A DNA stretch of 64,000 bases from Sulfitobacter sp. CW3 (GTDB lineage: Bacteria > Pseudomonadota > Alphaproteobacteria > Rhodobacterales > Rhodobacteraceae), in assembly GCF_019392245.1 (NCBI RefSeq), contig NZ_JAHXRL010000004.1, forward strand, positions 310,001 to 374,000, in the 5' to 3' direction. Under the pieces are notes generated by a model, which was not told the origin of the DNA, did no database searches, and worked only from the letters and a program-made list of their open reading frames with translations. The position numbers and the translations under genes were made by a program. Positions 23,709 to 33,622 of this stretch are shown here, piece after piece (position 1 is the first letter of the stretch; each line of letters begins with the position of its first letter).

Positions 23709-25754
23709 ATGTCAGGCGCTGCCACGCTTTTACGTGACGTATTCGGTTTCGACGGATTCCGCCCCGGCCAGCAAGAGATCGTCGAGGCGGTAACTGCGGG
23801 CGAAAATGTTCTTGCCATCATGCCGACGGGGGGCGGTAAATCCCTTTGCTTTCAAATGCCTGCGCTGCTTCGCGAGGGGGTAACGGTTGTTATCTCACCG
23901 CTGATTGCATTGATGCGCGATCAGGTCAGGGCGCTGCAAGAACTTGGTGTTGGTGCGGGGGCGCTTACTTCGGGGAATACGCCAGAAGAAACCGATGCGG
24001 TCTGGGAGGGGCTCGAGGCGGGGACGCTGAAGCTGCTTTATATGGCGCCGGAACGGTTGGCGGCAGGATCTGTGATCGGCATGCTCAAGCGCGTTGGCGT
24101 GTCAATGATCGCGGTAGATGAGGCGCATTGCGTCAGCCAATGGGGTCATGATTTCCGCCCTGACTATTTGCGCATCGGGGAATTGCGCAGGGCATTGAAT
24201 GTGCCCTTGGCGGCATTCACGGCGACGGCCGATGCTGAGACCCAGGTCGAGATCGTACAAAAGCTGTTCGACGGCGCGGGCCCGCGTGCATTTTTGCGGG
24301 GTTTTGATCGCCCCAATATCCATCTGGCATTTGCGGCTAAAAACTCCCCGCGTGCGCAAATTCTGAATTTCGCGGCAGGGCGAAAGGGCCAGTCGGGCAT
24401 TGTTTATTGCGGGACACGTGCCAAAACTGAAGGGCTTGCCAAGGCCTTGCGGGATGAGGGGCATGTTGCCTTGCATTACCATGGCGGTATGGAAGCCGAG
24501 GACCGCCGTATTGCCGAGCGGCGTTTCCAGCAAGAAGACGGGCTGATTGTTGTTGCCACGGTTGCGTTTGGCATGGGCATCGACAAGCCGGACATCAGAT
24601 GGGTCGCGCACGCCGATTTGCCGAAATCGATCGAAGCGTATTATCAGGAAATTGGCCGCGCAGGCCGGGACGGTTCCCCCGCCGAGACGCTCACGCTTTT
24701 TGGGTCGGATGACATTCGATTGCGCCGCAGCCAGATTGACGAAGGGATAGCACCTCCAGAACGGCGGACCGCCGATCATGGCCGTCTGAATGCGCTGTTA
24801 GGTCTCGCAGAAGCGTTGGAATGTCGGCGCAAAACCTTGTTGGGATATTTCGACGAAACCGAAATTTCCTGCGGGCGGTGCGATCTATGTGATACCCCAG
24901 CAGATGTTTTCGATGGTACGACTGCGGTGCGCAAAGCGCTGTCCGCGATGCTGCGCACGGATGAATGGTTTGGATCCGGTCATCTGATCGATATCTTGCT
25001 TGGGAATGAGACTGACAAAATTCGCGAACGAGGTCATACCAGCTTGCCAACCTACGGGGTGGGGACTGAATATGACAAACGGCAGTGGCAGGCAGTTTTT
25101 CGGCAAATGATGGGGCATGATTTGGTGCGCCCCGACGCAGAACGCCACGGGGCGCTGCGCATGACGGATGCTGCGTTGCCTATTTTGCGGGGCGAAGCGC
25201 AGATTTCCCTGCGCCGTGATAGCATACGCGCTGCGGGTGCCACGCGCCGCCCAGCCGTCAAGATGCTGGTCAGTGAGGAAGACGCGCCGCTGCTTTCCGC
25301 GTTGAAGGCTAAAAGGCGCGGGCTGGCAGAAGCTGCCAAAGTACCCGCCTATATCATTTTCAATGACCGCACTTTGATCGAAATGGCCGAAAAGCGGCCT
25401 GACAGTTTGGATGCCATGGCCCGTGTTGGTGGTGTCGGTGCAAAGAAACTGGAAAGCTACGGGCGTGCGTTTCTGGACGTGATCAACGGGGCGTCTCAAG
25501 AGATGCATCCGACCCGTCGCAAACTGGCCGGGCGCGAGGCCGGAACAGTCTATGACCGCTTGCTGGAGGTGCAGGCGGAATTGGCGCGGGGTGCTGCCGG
25601 AACCGACAAGCCGCTGAGTTGCTCTGCTTCGCTGTTGGCCAAGGTTGCGCAACTGCGAAACGCCGACGACACCGCTCTTGAACGTCTGCTAGGGGATAAG
25701 CGTGCCGAAAGGTTTGGCCCCGCATTTCTGGACGTTCTGAGGGAGGCGGGCTAA
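23709..25754 (+). CDS. recQ: ATP-dependent DNA helicase RecQ
   Basis: 681 residues from the ATG at 23709; the frame opens at 23664 but the family starts near FGFDGFRPGQQEIVEA. Helicase core: Walker A MPTGGGKSLC (K44), DEAH box in VDEAHCVSQWGHDFRPDY, motif VI YQEIGRAGRDG. Zinc site CGRCDLC, winged-helix RQC domain, and a C-terminal HRDC domain (LKAKRRGLAEAAKVPAYIIFNDRTLIEMAEKRP). It unwinds 3'-5' in recombination repair and replication restart. Confidence 0.96.
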   Translation: MSGAATLLRDVFGFDGFRPGQQEIVEAVTAGENVLAIMPTGGGKSLCFQMPALLREGVTVVISPLIALMRDQVRALQELGVGAGALTSGNTPEETDAVWEGLEAGTLKLLYMAPERLAAGSVIGMLKRVGVSMIAVDEAHCVSQWGHDFRPDYLRIGELRRALNVPLAAFTATADAETQVEIVQKLFDGAGPRAFLRGFDRPNIHLAFAAKNSPRAQILNFAAGRKGQSGIVYCGTRAKTEGLAKALRDEGHVALHYHGGMEAEDRRIAERRFQQEDGLIVVATVAFGMGIDKPDIRWVAHADLPKSIEAYYQEIGRAGRDGSPAETLTLFGSDDIRLRRSQIDEGIAPPERRTADHGRLNALLGLAEALECRRKTLLGYFDETEISCGRCDLCDTPADVFDGTTAVRKALSAMLRTDEWFGSGHLIDILLGNETDKIRERGHTSLPTYGVGTEYDKRQWQAVFRQMMGHDLVRPDAERHGALRMTDAALPILRGEAQISLRRDSIRAAGATRRPAVKMLVSEEDAPLLSALKAKRRGLAEAAKVPAYIIFNDRTLIEMAEKRPDSLDAMARVGGVGAKKLESYGRAFLDVINGASQEMHPTRRKLAGREAGTVYDRLLEVQAELARGAAGTDKPLSCSASLLAKVAQLRNADDTALERLLGDKRAERFGPAFLDVLREAG

Positions 25755-25784
25755 GTCACGGGGTGTGCCAAAAAGAGGATGACC

Positions 25785-26564
25785 ATGCTCACTGTTATTT
25801 CGCCTGCCAAAAAGATGAACTGGGACGCACGTGATGTGCAAATGACGACGCCTGATATGTTGGGTGATGCGGCAGATTTGGTGCGTTCTGCGCGCGATCT
25901 TAGCGTGGGTGAACTGAAATCGCTTATGCATCTCAGTGATAATTTGGCCAAGCTGAACCGTGATCGTTTCGCCAGTTATCAAGACAGCCCTAGTGGTGAC
26001 GCCCTGCGCCCGGCCGCATTGGCATTTGCCGGTGACACCTATCAAGGCCTCGAAGCGGCGAGCCTTGAGGAGGATGAGCTGGCCTATGCCCAAGAGCATT
26101 TGCGCATTCTTTCAGGGCTTTATGGTGTGTTGCGCCCTTTGGACGGTATCCAGCCCTATCGCCTTGAGATGGGCAGCAGGCTCAAGACCCAACGGGGCAA
26201 AAACCTGTACGAATATTGGGGGGCCAAGCTGTCGTTGGCGTTGAATGAACAGGCTGAAACGACGGGCAGCAGTGCATTGATCAATTGTGCCAGTCAGGAA
26301 TACTTCGGGGCTGTCGACCTAAAGGCGCTCAAGCTGGACGTCATTACCCCCCAGTTCATGGAGGATAAAGGCGACGCTAAGGGCCCAAAAATCGTGAGCT
26401 TCTACGCCAAGAAAGCGCGCGGGGCCATGGCGCGTTTTGTCATCCAGAACCGTTTGAAAGATCCAGAATCTCTCAGCGATTTCGATATCGGCGGATATGA
26501 ATGGCAACAAGATCTGTCGACACCTGAAAAACCGGTATTCCTGCGGCCTTACCCCGCCTCCTGA
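25785..26564 (+). CDS. yaaA: Peroxide stress protein YaaA (UPF0246)
   Basis: 259 residues from the ATG at 25785, chosen because AGAGGA lies five bases upstream and the family begins MLxxISPAKKM; an ATG at 25779 would overlap the ribosome site. Conserved stretches: HLRILSGLYGVLRPLDGIQPYRLEMGSRL, INCASQEYFGAVD and ISFYAKKARGAMARFVIQNRL. In E. coli YaaA lowers free iron during peroxide stress and binds DNA. It follows recQ by 30 bp and overlaps the histidine kinase gene tail to tail by 16 bp. Confidence 0.92.
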   Translation: MLTVISPAKKMNWDARDVQMTTPDMLGDAADLVRSARDLSVGELKSLMHLSDNLAKLNRDRFASYQDSPSGDALRPAALAFAGDTYQGLEAASLEEDELAYAQEHLRILSGLYGVLRPLDGIQPYRLEMGSRLKTQRGKNLYEYWGAKLSLALNEQAETTGSSALINCASQEYFGAVDLKALKLDVITPQFMEDKGDAKGPKIVSFYAKKARGAMARFVIQNRLKDPESLSDFDIGGYEWQQDLSTPEKPVFLRPYPAS

Positions 26565-28720
26565 TGATCGCTTTCTATGATCAGCGGTAATGTGTTTTCG
26601 GGCTGATGCTCCATGATCTGGGCGGTGATGTCAGGTTTGCGCAGCGGCTTTGTCAGATAATGGTCCAGCCCGGCGGCCAAGATACCTTTGTCGTCGCCCT
26701 CCATCGCGTGTGCAGTTAGCGCAACGATAGGGCAGCGGCGGTCCATTTTCTCTTCAAGCTTGCGAATGGTGGCAGTCGCCTCTTTGCCATCCATTTTGGG
26801 CATCGAGATATCCATAAATATCATATCGGGCTCAAAGGTTTCAAACAAAGCGACGGCTTCTTCGCCATTGTTGGCAAGCTTTAGATCGACATCAAGATGT
26901 TGGATCATTTTGCAGAAAACAAGCTGGTTGGTTTTGTTGTCTTCGGCCGCCAAGATGCGCATTTTGCGCGGCTCGGTCTGGACGGTGCCGCCGGGGGATA
27001 TACTGACGGTAGCCAGTTGAGCGAGCAGATCACTGTGTGGAATTGGCTTTTTCAGAACCGACTTTATCAGTTTGCGTGCAGGATTTTTTTCAGCACGCCC
27101 CGAGTTCGAGCTGACAATGATAATGTCGCACTGGTGGTCGCGTGCGCGCATTTCGGTCGCAAGCTGGAACCCATCCATATTCGCCATGATGTGATCGGCG
27201 AGGATAAGATCGACGTCGGGCCCAATCTGTTCCAATGCCGCTTCACCGGTGTCACAGCAGGTTACCTTAAGGCCAAGCTGTTCAAGCTGTTTCAGCAAAA
27301 TAGAACGGTTTATCGTTTCAGTCTCGACCACCATGACATGCCGCAATTTTTTGGGCAGTGGCGGATGCGAGGTGTTGATCTGGCCTGCGGCCTTTAGCGG
27401 CAGTTCAAACCCAAAACACGATCCAACCTGTTCTTGCGAGGTGACCCATACATCGCCGTTCATCATCTGGATCAGCCTTTGACAGATCGCCAGGCCCAGC
27501 CCGGTTCCGTCAAACTTGCGATTCCGTTCGTTTTCGACCTGATTGAATTCGCCAAATATGTGATCAATCATGGCCGGTGCGATGCCGATACCTGTGTCTT
27601 CGATCGCGATTTTGACCATCACCTTGCCGGTTTCGGCGTCCGGTACGCCTGTCACACGAACCAGAACGTGACCCTCGCTGGTGAATTTCACCGCGTTCCC
27701 CATAAGGTTGGTCAAAACCTGCCGGATGCGCCCGGGATCGCCAACCAGTTGTGTGGGCATGAATAAATCATAGTCCAATGCAAGGCCCAGATCTTTTTCA
27801 CGGGCAAGCGGTTGCAACAGCATGATCACTTCTTGGATCGTACGTTCCAGATCGAAGGGCTCGAGATGGAGATCCAGCTTTTTAGCTTCGATTTTAGAAT
27901 AATCGAGAACATCATTGATGATCACCAACAATGCTTCGCCCGAGTTTTTGATCGTATCGACGTATAGTTGCTGATCTTCGTCCAGTTTAGTGTCGCGTAA
28001 AACATCGGCCATACCCACAACACCGTTCATCGGGGTCCTGATTTCGTGGCTCATGTTGGCCAGGAATGCCGATTTCGCGCGGCTGGCGCTTTCTGCAATG
28101 GCGCTGGCCTCTTGCAGTTGGCGTTCGTATTCGACGGTTGCAGTGATATCGAGCCCGAGCGAAACCATGTCGCCGCTTGGCCCGCGCTGGTCAACCAGCT
28201 TAATGTGCCGGCCGTTCCACAATTGTATTACGGTAGGTTCGGGGTCGGAATCCTGCAGCCGCTCTGTCATCAGACGTCGCCAGCTTTTCGTGGACAGATC
28301 GCCGGTATTCACGATCCCTTCCTCGGTCAGGACCTGCAGGATCGTCACGTAATTCACCCCTGCGCTGATCAATTCCAGCCCGTCAAAAACCGCTAGATAC
28401 GCACGGTTGGCCATGATCAATTCATTGTTTACGCTGAACAAAGCAAAGCCGTCTTTGATCGTCTCAATCGATTGCCAAAGCCTGCGTTCCGTTAGTTCGA
28501 TTTTTTCGCGCGCGGCGCTCAGGTCGGATTTCACGCGCTGGTTTTCGCCGCGAATGTTTTCCACTTCGGCACGGGTTTCGACAATTTCATCGGTTAGTTT
28601 CTGCGCGTGCAGACCCAGCTTGCGATTTGCCGCAAATAGCTCGGCCTGTTTCAGCTCAAGCATCCGCTCCGCCGCAAGACGTCCGCGCCGCTCCTGCGTC
28701 AGCTTGTCTGCCAGGTTCAT
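26549..28720 (-). CDS. Hybrid histidine kinase with PAS and two receiver domains
   Basis: 723 residues, no membrane segment. Residues 1-80: coiled coil. About 80-200: PAS-like domain (ETIKDGFALFSVNNELIMANRAY). HisKA with phosphoacceptor H225 in ANMSHEIRTPMNGVVGMADVL; HATPase with NLMGNAVKFTSEG and GTGLGLAICQRLI. Receiver 1 (about 455-575) has the aspartate in LILADHIMANMDG but lost the acidic pair (VVETETINR). Receiver 2 is intact (LAAEDNKTNQL, FMDISMPKMDG, VALTAHAM, TKPL). A cytoplasmic, probably redox- or metabolite-sensing kinase. No cognate regulator is nearby. Confidence 0.93.
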   Translation of the reverse strand: MNLADKLTQERRGRLAAERMLELKQAELFAANRKLGLHAQKLTDEIVETRAEVENIRGENQRVKSDLSAAREKIELTERRLWQSIETIKDGFALFSVNNELIMANRAYLAVFDGLELISAGVNYVTILQVLTEEGIVNTGDLSTKSWRRLMTERLQDSDPEPTVIQLWNGRHIKLVDQRGPSGDMVSLGLDITATVEYERQLQEASAIAESASRAKSAFLANMSHEIRTPMNGVVGMADVLRDTKLDEDQQLYVDTIKNSGEALLVIINDVLDYSKIEAKKLDLHLEPFDLERTIQEVIMLLQPLAREKDLGLALDYDLFMPTQLVGDPGRIRQVLTNLMGNAVKFTSEGHVLVRVTGVPDAETGKVMVKIAIEDTGIGIAPAMIDHIFGEFNQVENERNRKFDGTGLGLAICQRLIQMMNGDVWVTSQEQVGSCFGFELPLKAAGQINTSHPPLPKKLRHVMVVETETINRSILLKQLEQLGLKVTCCDTGEAALEQIGPDVDLILADHIMANMDGFQLATEMRARDHQCDIIIVSSNSGRAEKNPARKLIKSVLKKPIPHSDLLAQLATVSISPGGTVQTEPRKMRILAAEDNKTNQLVFCKMIQHLDVDLKLANNGEEAVALFETFEPDMIFMDISMPKMDGKEATATIRKLEEKMDRRCPIVALTAHAMEGDDKGILAAGLDHYLTKPLRKPDITAQIMEHQPENTLPLIIESDHQEAG

Positions 28721-28744
28721 GCCCCGCTCCGAATCCGTGGTGTT

Positions 28745-28758
28745 CTGTTAGGTAACAG
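28745..28758. promoter_or_regulatory. Palindrome upstream of the hybrid kinase gene
   Basis: CTGTTAGGTAACAG (six-base arms around GG) sits 25 bp before the kinase start. It could be an operator or part of a promoter; no known regulator is recognised. Confidence 0.3.
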
Positions 28759-28817
28759 ACATTCAGCGAACGAGGTGAACAACTGTTTAAGACGTGCGAG
28801 GATGCAGGTCGTTTTCC

Positions 28818-30863
28818 TTAGCTCCGCCGCCCTTCGCGCAGCCATGCCGCGATGATCAGGGCCGCGCTTAGCAACAGGACCAGCCAACCGGGCAGGATCG
28901 GCGTCTGCCGCACATCGCGGGTCTCATAGGCGTCGCGCGGGGTCAGGCCGATCCATCCGCGCCCTGCAGCTGGGCGTCCGGCCCTGACCTCGCGAATACG
29001 GGGCAACCCGTCTTCGATGCGGGCCACGCCCCCGCGCATTGCCGCCAGTATCGGGGCCATCGTTTCACCGCTGGCAATTGTATCAATGAATTCACGCGGC
29101 GCGGCAGGGCCAAGACCAATGACGCTGACCTGATCGCCGTTCTCAAGGCGGTACAGCCCGATTTCCGGCCCCTCGAACATCCCTTCAAACACACCGGGCG
29201 CTGTTTCCGTTAACGTCATCTCAACGGTGGTCCCATCGGGGGTCGTGATGGTGACCGGAGGAACCGCGTCACCCAATGTCCTGCGGATGATACGCATGGT
29301 TTGCCCGTCGGCGGTGGCTGTCAGCGCCTCTTCTTCTAGCTCGGGTTCTTTCATCATCCAGTGGGCAAGGCGGCGCAGCAATTCAAGCTGCGGGCCGCCG
29401 CCCTCGTAACCGCGGTTCCAAAGCCAGGCATGATCCGAGGCCAGCAGCGCCACACGGCCCTTTTCCACCCGGTCCAAGATCAGCAAAGGGCGGTCGCCCT
29501 GACCTGTCATCACGACAGAGCCTTTGGTGTTGGAGACCTCAATCTGGCGCAGCCAACGCCCCCAGTCACCGCGTCCGGGTAGGTTGGCCGTCACGGGGTG
29601 GCGGTCACCCAGATCGGATACGAGGGGCAGAAACGGTTCTTCGATGACGCGGGCCGATGGGGTCGCGGGCAGAACAGTGCCAAGGGGCGACCGGAACAGA
29701 CTGTCGGCACTCGCGAAATCGCGCCCTGCGGCCACCAAAACGGCACCGCCCTGACGTACATAATTGGCAACGTTTTCAAGATACAGCCCCGGCAAAATGC
29801 CGCGCCGCTTGTATCGGTCAAAGATAATCAGATCGAAATCATCAATCTTTTCCATAAACAATTCGCGGGTTGGGAAGGCTATCAAAGACAGCTCGTCAAC
29901 CGGCACGCCGTCTTGCTTCTCTGGGGGGCGCAGGATGGTGAAATGCACCAGATCTACAGAGCTATCGGATTTCAGCAGATTGCGCCATGTACGCCCGCCC
30001 GGATGCGGTTCGCCGCTGACCAGCAACACGCGCAAGCGGTCACGGACACCGTTCATCTGGATCAGCGCCGCGTTATTGCGGTCCGTCAATTCTCCTTCTG
30101 CTTCTGGCAGGGAAAACCGGATCACGTTACGCCCGCCATGGGGCAGCGTGACAGGCAGGTCGAGGTCCTGACCAATGGGCACCCGAAACGACTGCGGCTC
30201 TTGTGCGTCAACTGATATGTCCAGCTGCGCAAGGCCGCCCAAATCGGGGGCCGCGCCCAGATCATCAATCCGCAGGGTCAGGGTTACAGGTTCACCAATA
30301 ATCGCAAAGGCGGGGGCATTTCGAACGGTCAGGCGGCGATCCCAATCGGTTTCCTTGCCAGTCATCAGTAGATGCAGGGGGGCAGGCAGATCAACGGGTA
30401 AATCCGCGTCGTGAATGCGGCCATCGCTGACCGCCAGAATGCCGGCAATCCGGGCGCGGGGTTCTTCGGCCAATGCGTCGGCAAGTGCTGTCATCAGCTG
30501 TGTGCCGGTATCGCCGGGGCCGTCGGGGATTTGAACGCGGCGCAATTCGGTGTTGTCGCGTGCGGCGATTGTCGCAGCCAAGGCGTCTGCTGCCTGCACG
30601 CTTTGCTCTTCACGCCCGCCCAGCTTCTGGCTGGCGCTGCTGTCTTCGAGCATGATCACGATGTCGCTCAGCGGCGCGCGGTCTTCTTGTTGAAAGGACG
30701 GGCCAGACAGCGCGGCAAGCACAACCAGCATGGCAAGCCCGCGCAACGCCCAGCCTTGCAAGCCACGCATCACGGCCAAGATGACCGCAGCAAGGGCAAT
30801 CGCGGCAACCATGGCCAGCAACGGCATGGGGATCATTGGATTGAAAACGATGGCCGACGTCAT
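28818..30863 (-). CDS. Membrane protein with VWA-like and amidotransferase-like regions
   Basis: 681 residues. Two N-terminal membrane helices (PLLAMVAAIALAAVILAVM; ALRGLAMLVVLAALS), then a von Willebrand-A-like segment IVIMLEDSSASQ with an intact DxSxS metal motif. A class-I amidotransferase-like fold follows around DLIIFDRYKRRGILPGLYLENVANYVRQGGAVLVAAG, and there is one C-terminal helix (GWLVLLLSAALIIAAWL). It is the last gene of a four-gene operon with MoxR, joined to the previous gene by ATGA. The function is unknown; MoxR/VWA systems are usually chaperones for assembling periplasmic or membrane complexes. Confidence 0.75.
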   Translation of the reverse strand: MTSAIVFNPMIPMPLLAMVAAIALAAVILAVMRGLQGWALRGLAMLVVLAALSGPSFQQEDRAPLSDIVIMLEDSSASQKLGGREEQSVQAADALAATIAARDNTELRRVQIPDGPGDTGTQLMTALADALAEEPRARIAGILAVSDGRIHDADLPVDLPAPLHLLMTGKETDWDRRLTVRNAPAFAIIGEPVTLTLRIDDLGAAPDLGGLAQLDISVDAQEPQSFRVPIGQDLDLPVTLPHGGRNVIRFSLPEAEGELTDRNNAALIQMNGVRDRLRVLLVSGEPHPGGRTWRNLLKSDSSVDLVHFTILRPPEKQDGVPVDELSLIAFPTRELFMEKIDDFDLIIFDRYKRRGILPGLYLENVANYVRQGGAVLVAAGRDFASADSLFRSPLGTVLPATPSARVIEEPFLPLVSDLGDRHPVTANLPGRGDWGRWLRQIEVSNTKGSVVMTGQGDRPLLILDRVEKGRVALLASDHAWLWNRGYEGGGPQLELLRRLAHWMMKEPELEEEALTATADGQTMRIIRRTLGDAVPPVTITTPDGTTVEMTLTETAPGVFEGMFEGPEIGLYRLENGDQVSVIGLGPAAPREFIDTIASGETMAPILAAMRGGVARIEDGLPRIREVRAGRPAAGRGWIGLTPRDAYETRDVRQTPILPGWLVLLLSAALIIAAWLREGRRS

Positions 30864-33622
30864 TGGCCCAACCGATCCAACAGCGCAGGCACATGGACCT
30901 GATCCGATTTATAATTGCCGGTCAGCACATGCATGACCAGATTGACACCAAAGCGGTACGCCAATTCGCGTTGACGTTCGCCACCAAAGCCGCGCCCCAC
31001 GGGCACCATCGGTGCGCCATTGGATGAAACCGCCCAAGCTGCGGCCCAATCATTGCCGCCGATCACAACCGGTGTGACGCCGTCATTCAGGTTGCGAAAG
31101 GGCATTCCTTCGACCTGTTCGGCGTCAGGGGGGGACGCTTCGACCCAGATATCGCGGCCCGTATAGCGGCCGGGAAAATCCTGTAGCAGATAAAAGGTGC
31201 GGGTCAGCACATGGTCACTGGGCAGCGGTTCAAGCGGTGGAATATCCAGCGGTGCAGCAAGGTCTTGCAGTTTGCGACCGTTCGCGCTTGCCCCGCCATA
31301 GCCCGAAATATCAGCGTCACGCGTATCGAACAGGATCAGCCCCCCGGACCGCAGATAAGCATTCAGTTTCGCATAGGCATCCCCCGACGGGCGGGGTTGG
31401 TCGGGGGTGATAGGCCAATACAGCATCGGGAAAAACGCCAGCTCGTCAGTCTCAAGGTTCACGCCGATGGGGTTCGCGGGTTCAACCGATGTGCGGAAAA
31501 ACAACGTATCCGAAAGCCCGCGCAATCCCGCCTCTGACAGCGTGTCGATGGAGGGGCTTCCGGTGATGACATAGGCCAGCGTCATTTCTGCGGTCGCGTT
31601 CAGGGCAAAGTCGTCTGCCGATTGAGCATCGGCAGGGGCTGGGATTTGCATCAACGGAACCAAAAGAATGGCGGCAATATTGCTGCGTTTCAACAACCGT
31701 CCGGACAGGGCCAATGATGCGACGACATCGGCCAGCAGCAGCAACAGTGACAGGCTTAGCAGCCACCCGGCGAGCGGCATTTCGGGCGCGACATACAGGC
31801 CGTGGACGGGCACATCGGCGGGCCAAGTGGTGGGTGTCAGTGCTGTATCGTCAGTGACCACGTTGCGGGCGATCCGGCGGTCGCCTGAGGCGTAGATGCC
31901 CGGCCGCAGGTCGGGACCGGCGGCGGCTGATGCCAGATCAGCCCCATCAACACCGGGCAGGTTGCCTGCGTCTTCTAGCTGGCCAAACCCGTCCATTATG
32001 CGCAAGGGCGTCCATGTTGTGCCCTGTAAATCCTGCGCCTCAACAGAGGCGGCAGAGGAGGAGATTGCCAGCCTTTCCATCATTTGAACGAACACCCCAG
32101 ACAGCGGCAAGGTTGACCATTCGGCGGTGGCCGTGACGTGGAACAAGACGACTTGGCCCTGACCCAACGCTTTGCGCGTCACCAGCGGCGTGCCGTCGCT
32201 GAGCGACGCAATGACCCGGTCGGCAAGGGTCGGGTCCGGCTGCGCGACGACTTGGGCCGAAACGACCACATCGTCAGGGATATCTAGGCCAAAGAAGGGC
32301 GAGGTTTCGCGGAAACTATCCAGTGACTTCGGCTCTCCCCAGCTCATCGCGCCGCCGACACTGCGGCCACCCGCGCGCAGACGAACGGGCATCAGCGGGT
32401 CTTCGGTGTCGCGCGAAATATCACTGGCGGCAATGCGCGGGCCGGCAAAACGCACCAACATGCCTCCGGCCTCGATCCATTGCTGCAAGGGGGCTTGTTC
32501 AGCCTCGGACAGGGTGGCGATGTCGGCCAGCACGATCACATCGGGGTTGGCGGGCAGAACTTCGGCAAGAGACCCGTCAATGATGTCGGCGGTCGGGGCA
32601 AGGGCGCGTTCGATATAGTGCAAGGGCGACAGCAGCTCTAACCCTTCGCGGTTTTCGCGGCCTGCAATCAGGGCAACCTCGCGGCGGCGCAATCCGTCGT
32701 CCACCAGCGTTGTCGCCCCGGCCGATCGTTGCCCCGCGATGTCAAAGCGCGTGATCCGGGCACGCAGTTCGGCGGGTAAGGACAGCGCGGCAGTGGCTTG
32801 GGTTGCGCCATCATCGAATTGGGCGGGCACGGTGGCAAGGATGCGGGCATTGCCCGCGGGGTCGCGACCTTGGGCGTTCAACGTAACTTCGCTGGTTGGA
32901 CCCGCGACAGCACGTTTGACGGTCAAGGTAATGGCGCCGTCCTTGTAGCTGGCAGGGACCATAGCCAGCACATTTGCGCCGGTTTGATAGACATCGACCG
33001 ACCCTTGGTTTTGAAGCGCATCCAACATGTCATTTCGGCTTGGGTACTCCAGACCGTCACTGAACCAAAGCGTGTCGAACCCGTCTAATGCCTTGGTGAT
33101 TTCAATCGCGCGGATCACGTCGGCATCTGACGGTTGCCAAGGTGCGGGCTGCAACCCCGCCAACCGCGTGCGCCACACATTTGCGGATTGGAACGCGGGT
33201 TCTTCGGGGCGGGTGAGGGTCAAAAAACCCACGGTCCGGTTGGCACGGGCGGCACGGGTGAGCTGCGCGTCGATGACCTGCGACTGTTGCTGCCAGCGCG
33301 TTGCACCGGCCCATGATCCGTCCAGCACAATCAGCAAGCGGCCGGACCCGTCGGCCTGCTGGTCGTGGGGGTTCAAAACGGGGCCAGCCAGTCCGATGAT
33401 AATCGCCGCAACGGCAAACATGCGTAACAGCAGCAACCACCACGGGGTGCGGTCAGAAACGCTTTCGTCGTCGGTTAGCCCCAGCAGCAATGCAACGCCG
33501 GGAAACCGTTGGCGGATTGGCGCAGGGGGAACGGCGCGTAGGATAAGCCAAAGAATAGGCAGCGCGATAAGCCCCAGCAACAGCCATGGTGCCGAAAACC
33601 CGATGCCGCCCAAAATCGTCAT
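30860..33622 (-). CDS. BatA-like double-TM protein with C-terminal DUF4159
   Basis: 920 residues from the ATG at 33622, which overlaps the DUF58 stop (ATGA). The N-terminus has the aerotolerance BatA double-membrane motif (FSAPWLLLGLIALPILWLILRAVPP, then LRMFAVAAIIIGLAGPVLNP). The VWA segment LLIVLDGSWAGA lacks the final serine of DxSxS. About 650 residues of periplasmic region lead to another helix near residue 685 and to a DUF4159 domain (FFPMLYWPITPDQPRPSGDAYAKLNAYLRSGGLILFDTRD). Length and order match the operon's counterparts in other alphaproteobacteria. Substrate complex unknown. Confidence 0.82.
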   Translation of the reverse strand: MTILGGIGFSAPWLLLGLIALPILWLILRAVPPAPIRQRFPGVALLLGLTDDESVSDRTPWWLLLLRMFAVAAIIIGLAGPVLNPHDQQADGSGRLLIVLDGSWAGATRWQQQSQVIDAQLTRAARANRTVGFLTLTRPEEPAFQSANVWRTRLAGLQPAPWQPSDADVIRAIEITKALDGFDTLWFSDGLEYPSRNDMLDALQNQGSVDVYQTGANVLAMVPASYKDGAITLTVKRAVAGPTSEVTLNAQGRDPAGNARILATVPAQFDDGATQATAALSLPAELRARITRFDIAGQRSAGATTLVDDGLRRREVALIAGRENREGLELLSPLHYIERALAPTADIIDGSLAEVLPANPDVIVLADIATLSEAEQAPLQQWIEAGGMLVRFAGPRIAASDISRDTEDPLMPVRLRAGGRSVGGAMSWGEPKSLDSFRETSPFFGLDIPDDVVVSAQVVAQPDPTLADRVIASLSDGTPLVTRKALGQGQVVLFHVTATAEWSTLPLSGVFVQMMERLAISSSAASVEAQDLQGTTWTPLRIMDGFGQLEDAGNLPGVDGADLASAAAGPDLRPGIYASGDRRIARNVVTDDTALTPTTWPADVPVHGLYVAPEMPLAGWLLSLSLLLLLADVVASLALSGRLLKRSNIAAILLVPLMQIPAPADAQSADDFALNATAEMTLAYVITGSPSIDTLSEAGLRGLSDTLFFRTSVEPANPIGVNLETDELAFFPMLYWPITPDQPRPSGDAYAKLNAYLRSGGLILFDTRDADISGYGGASANGRKLQDLAAPLDIPPLEPLPSDHVLTRTFYLLQDFPGRYTGRDIWVEASPPDAEQVEGMPFRNLNDGVTPVVIGGNDWAAAWAVSSNGAPMVPVGRGFGGERQRELAYRFGVNLVMHVLTGNYKSDQVHVPALLDRLGQ

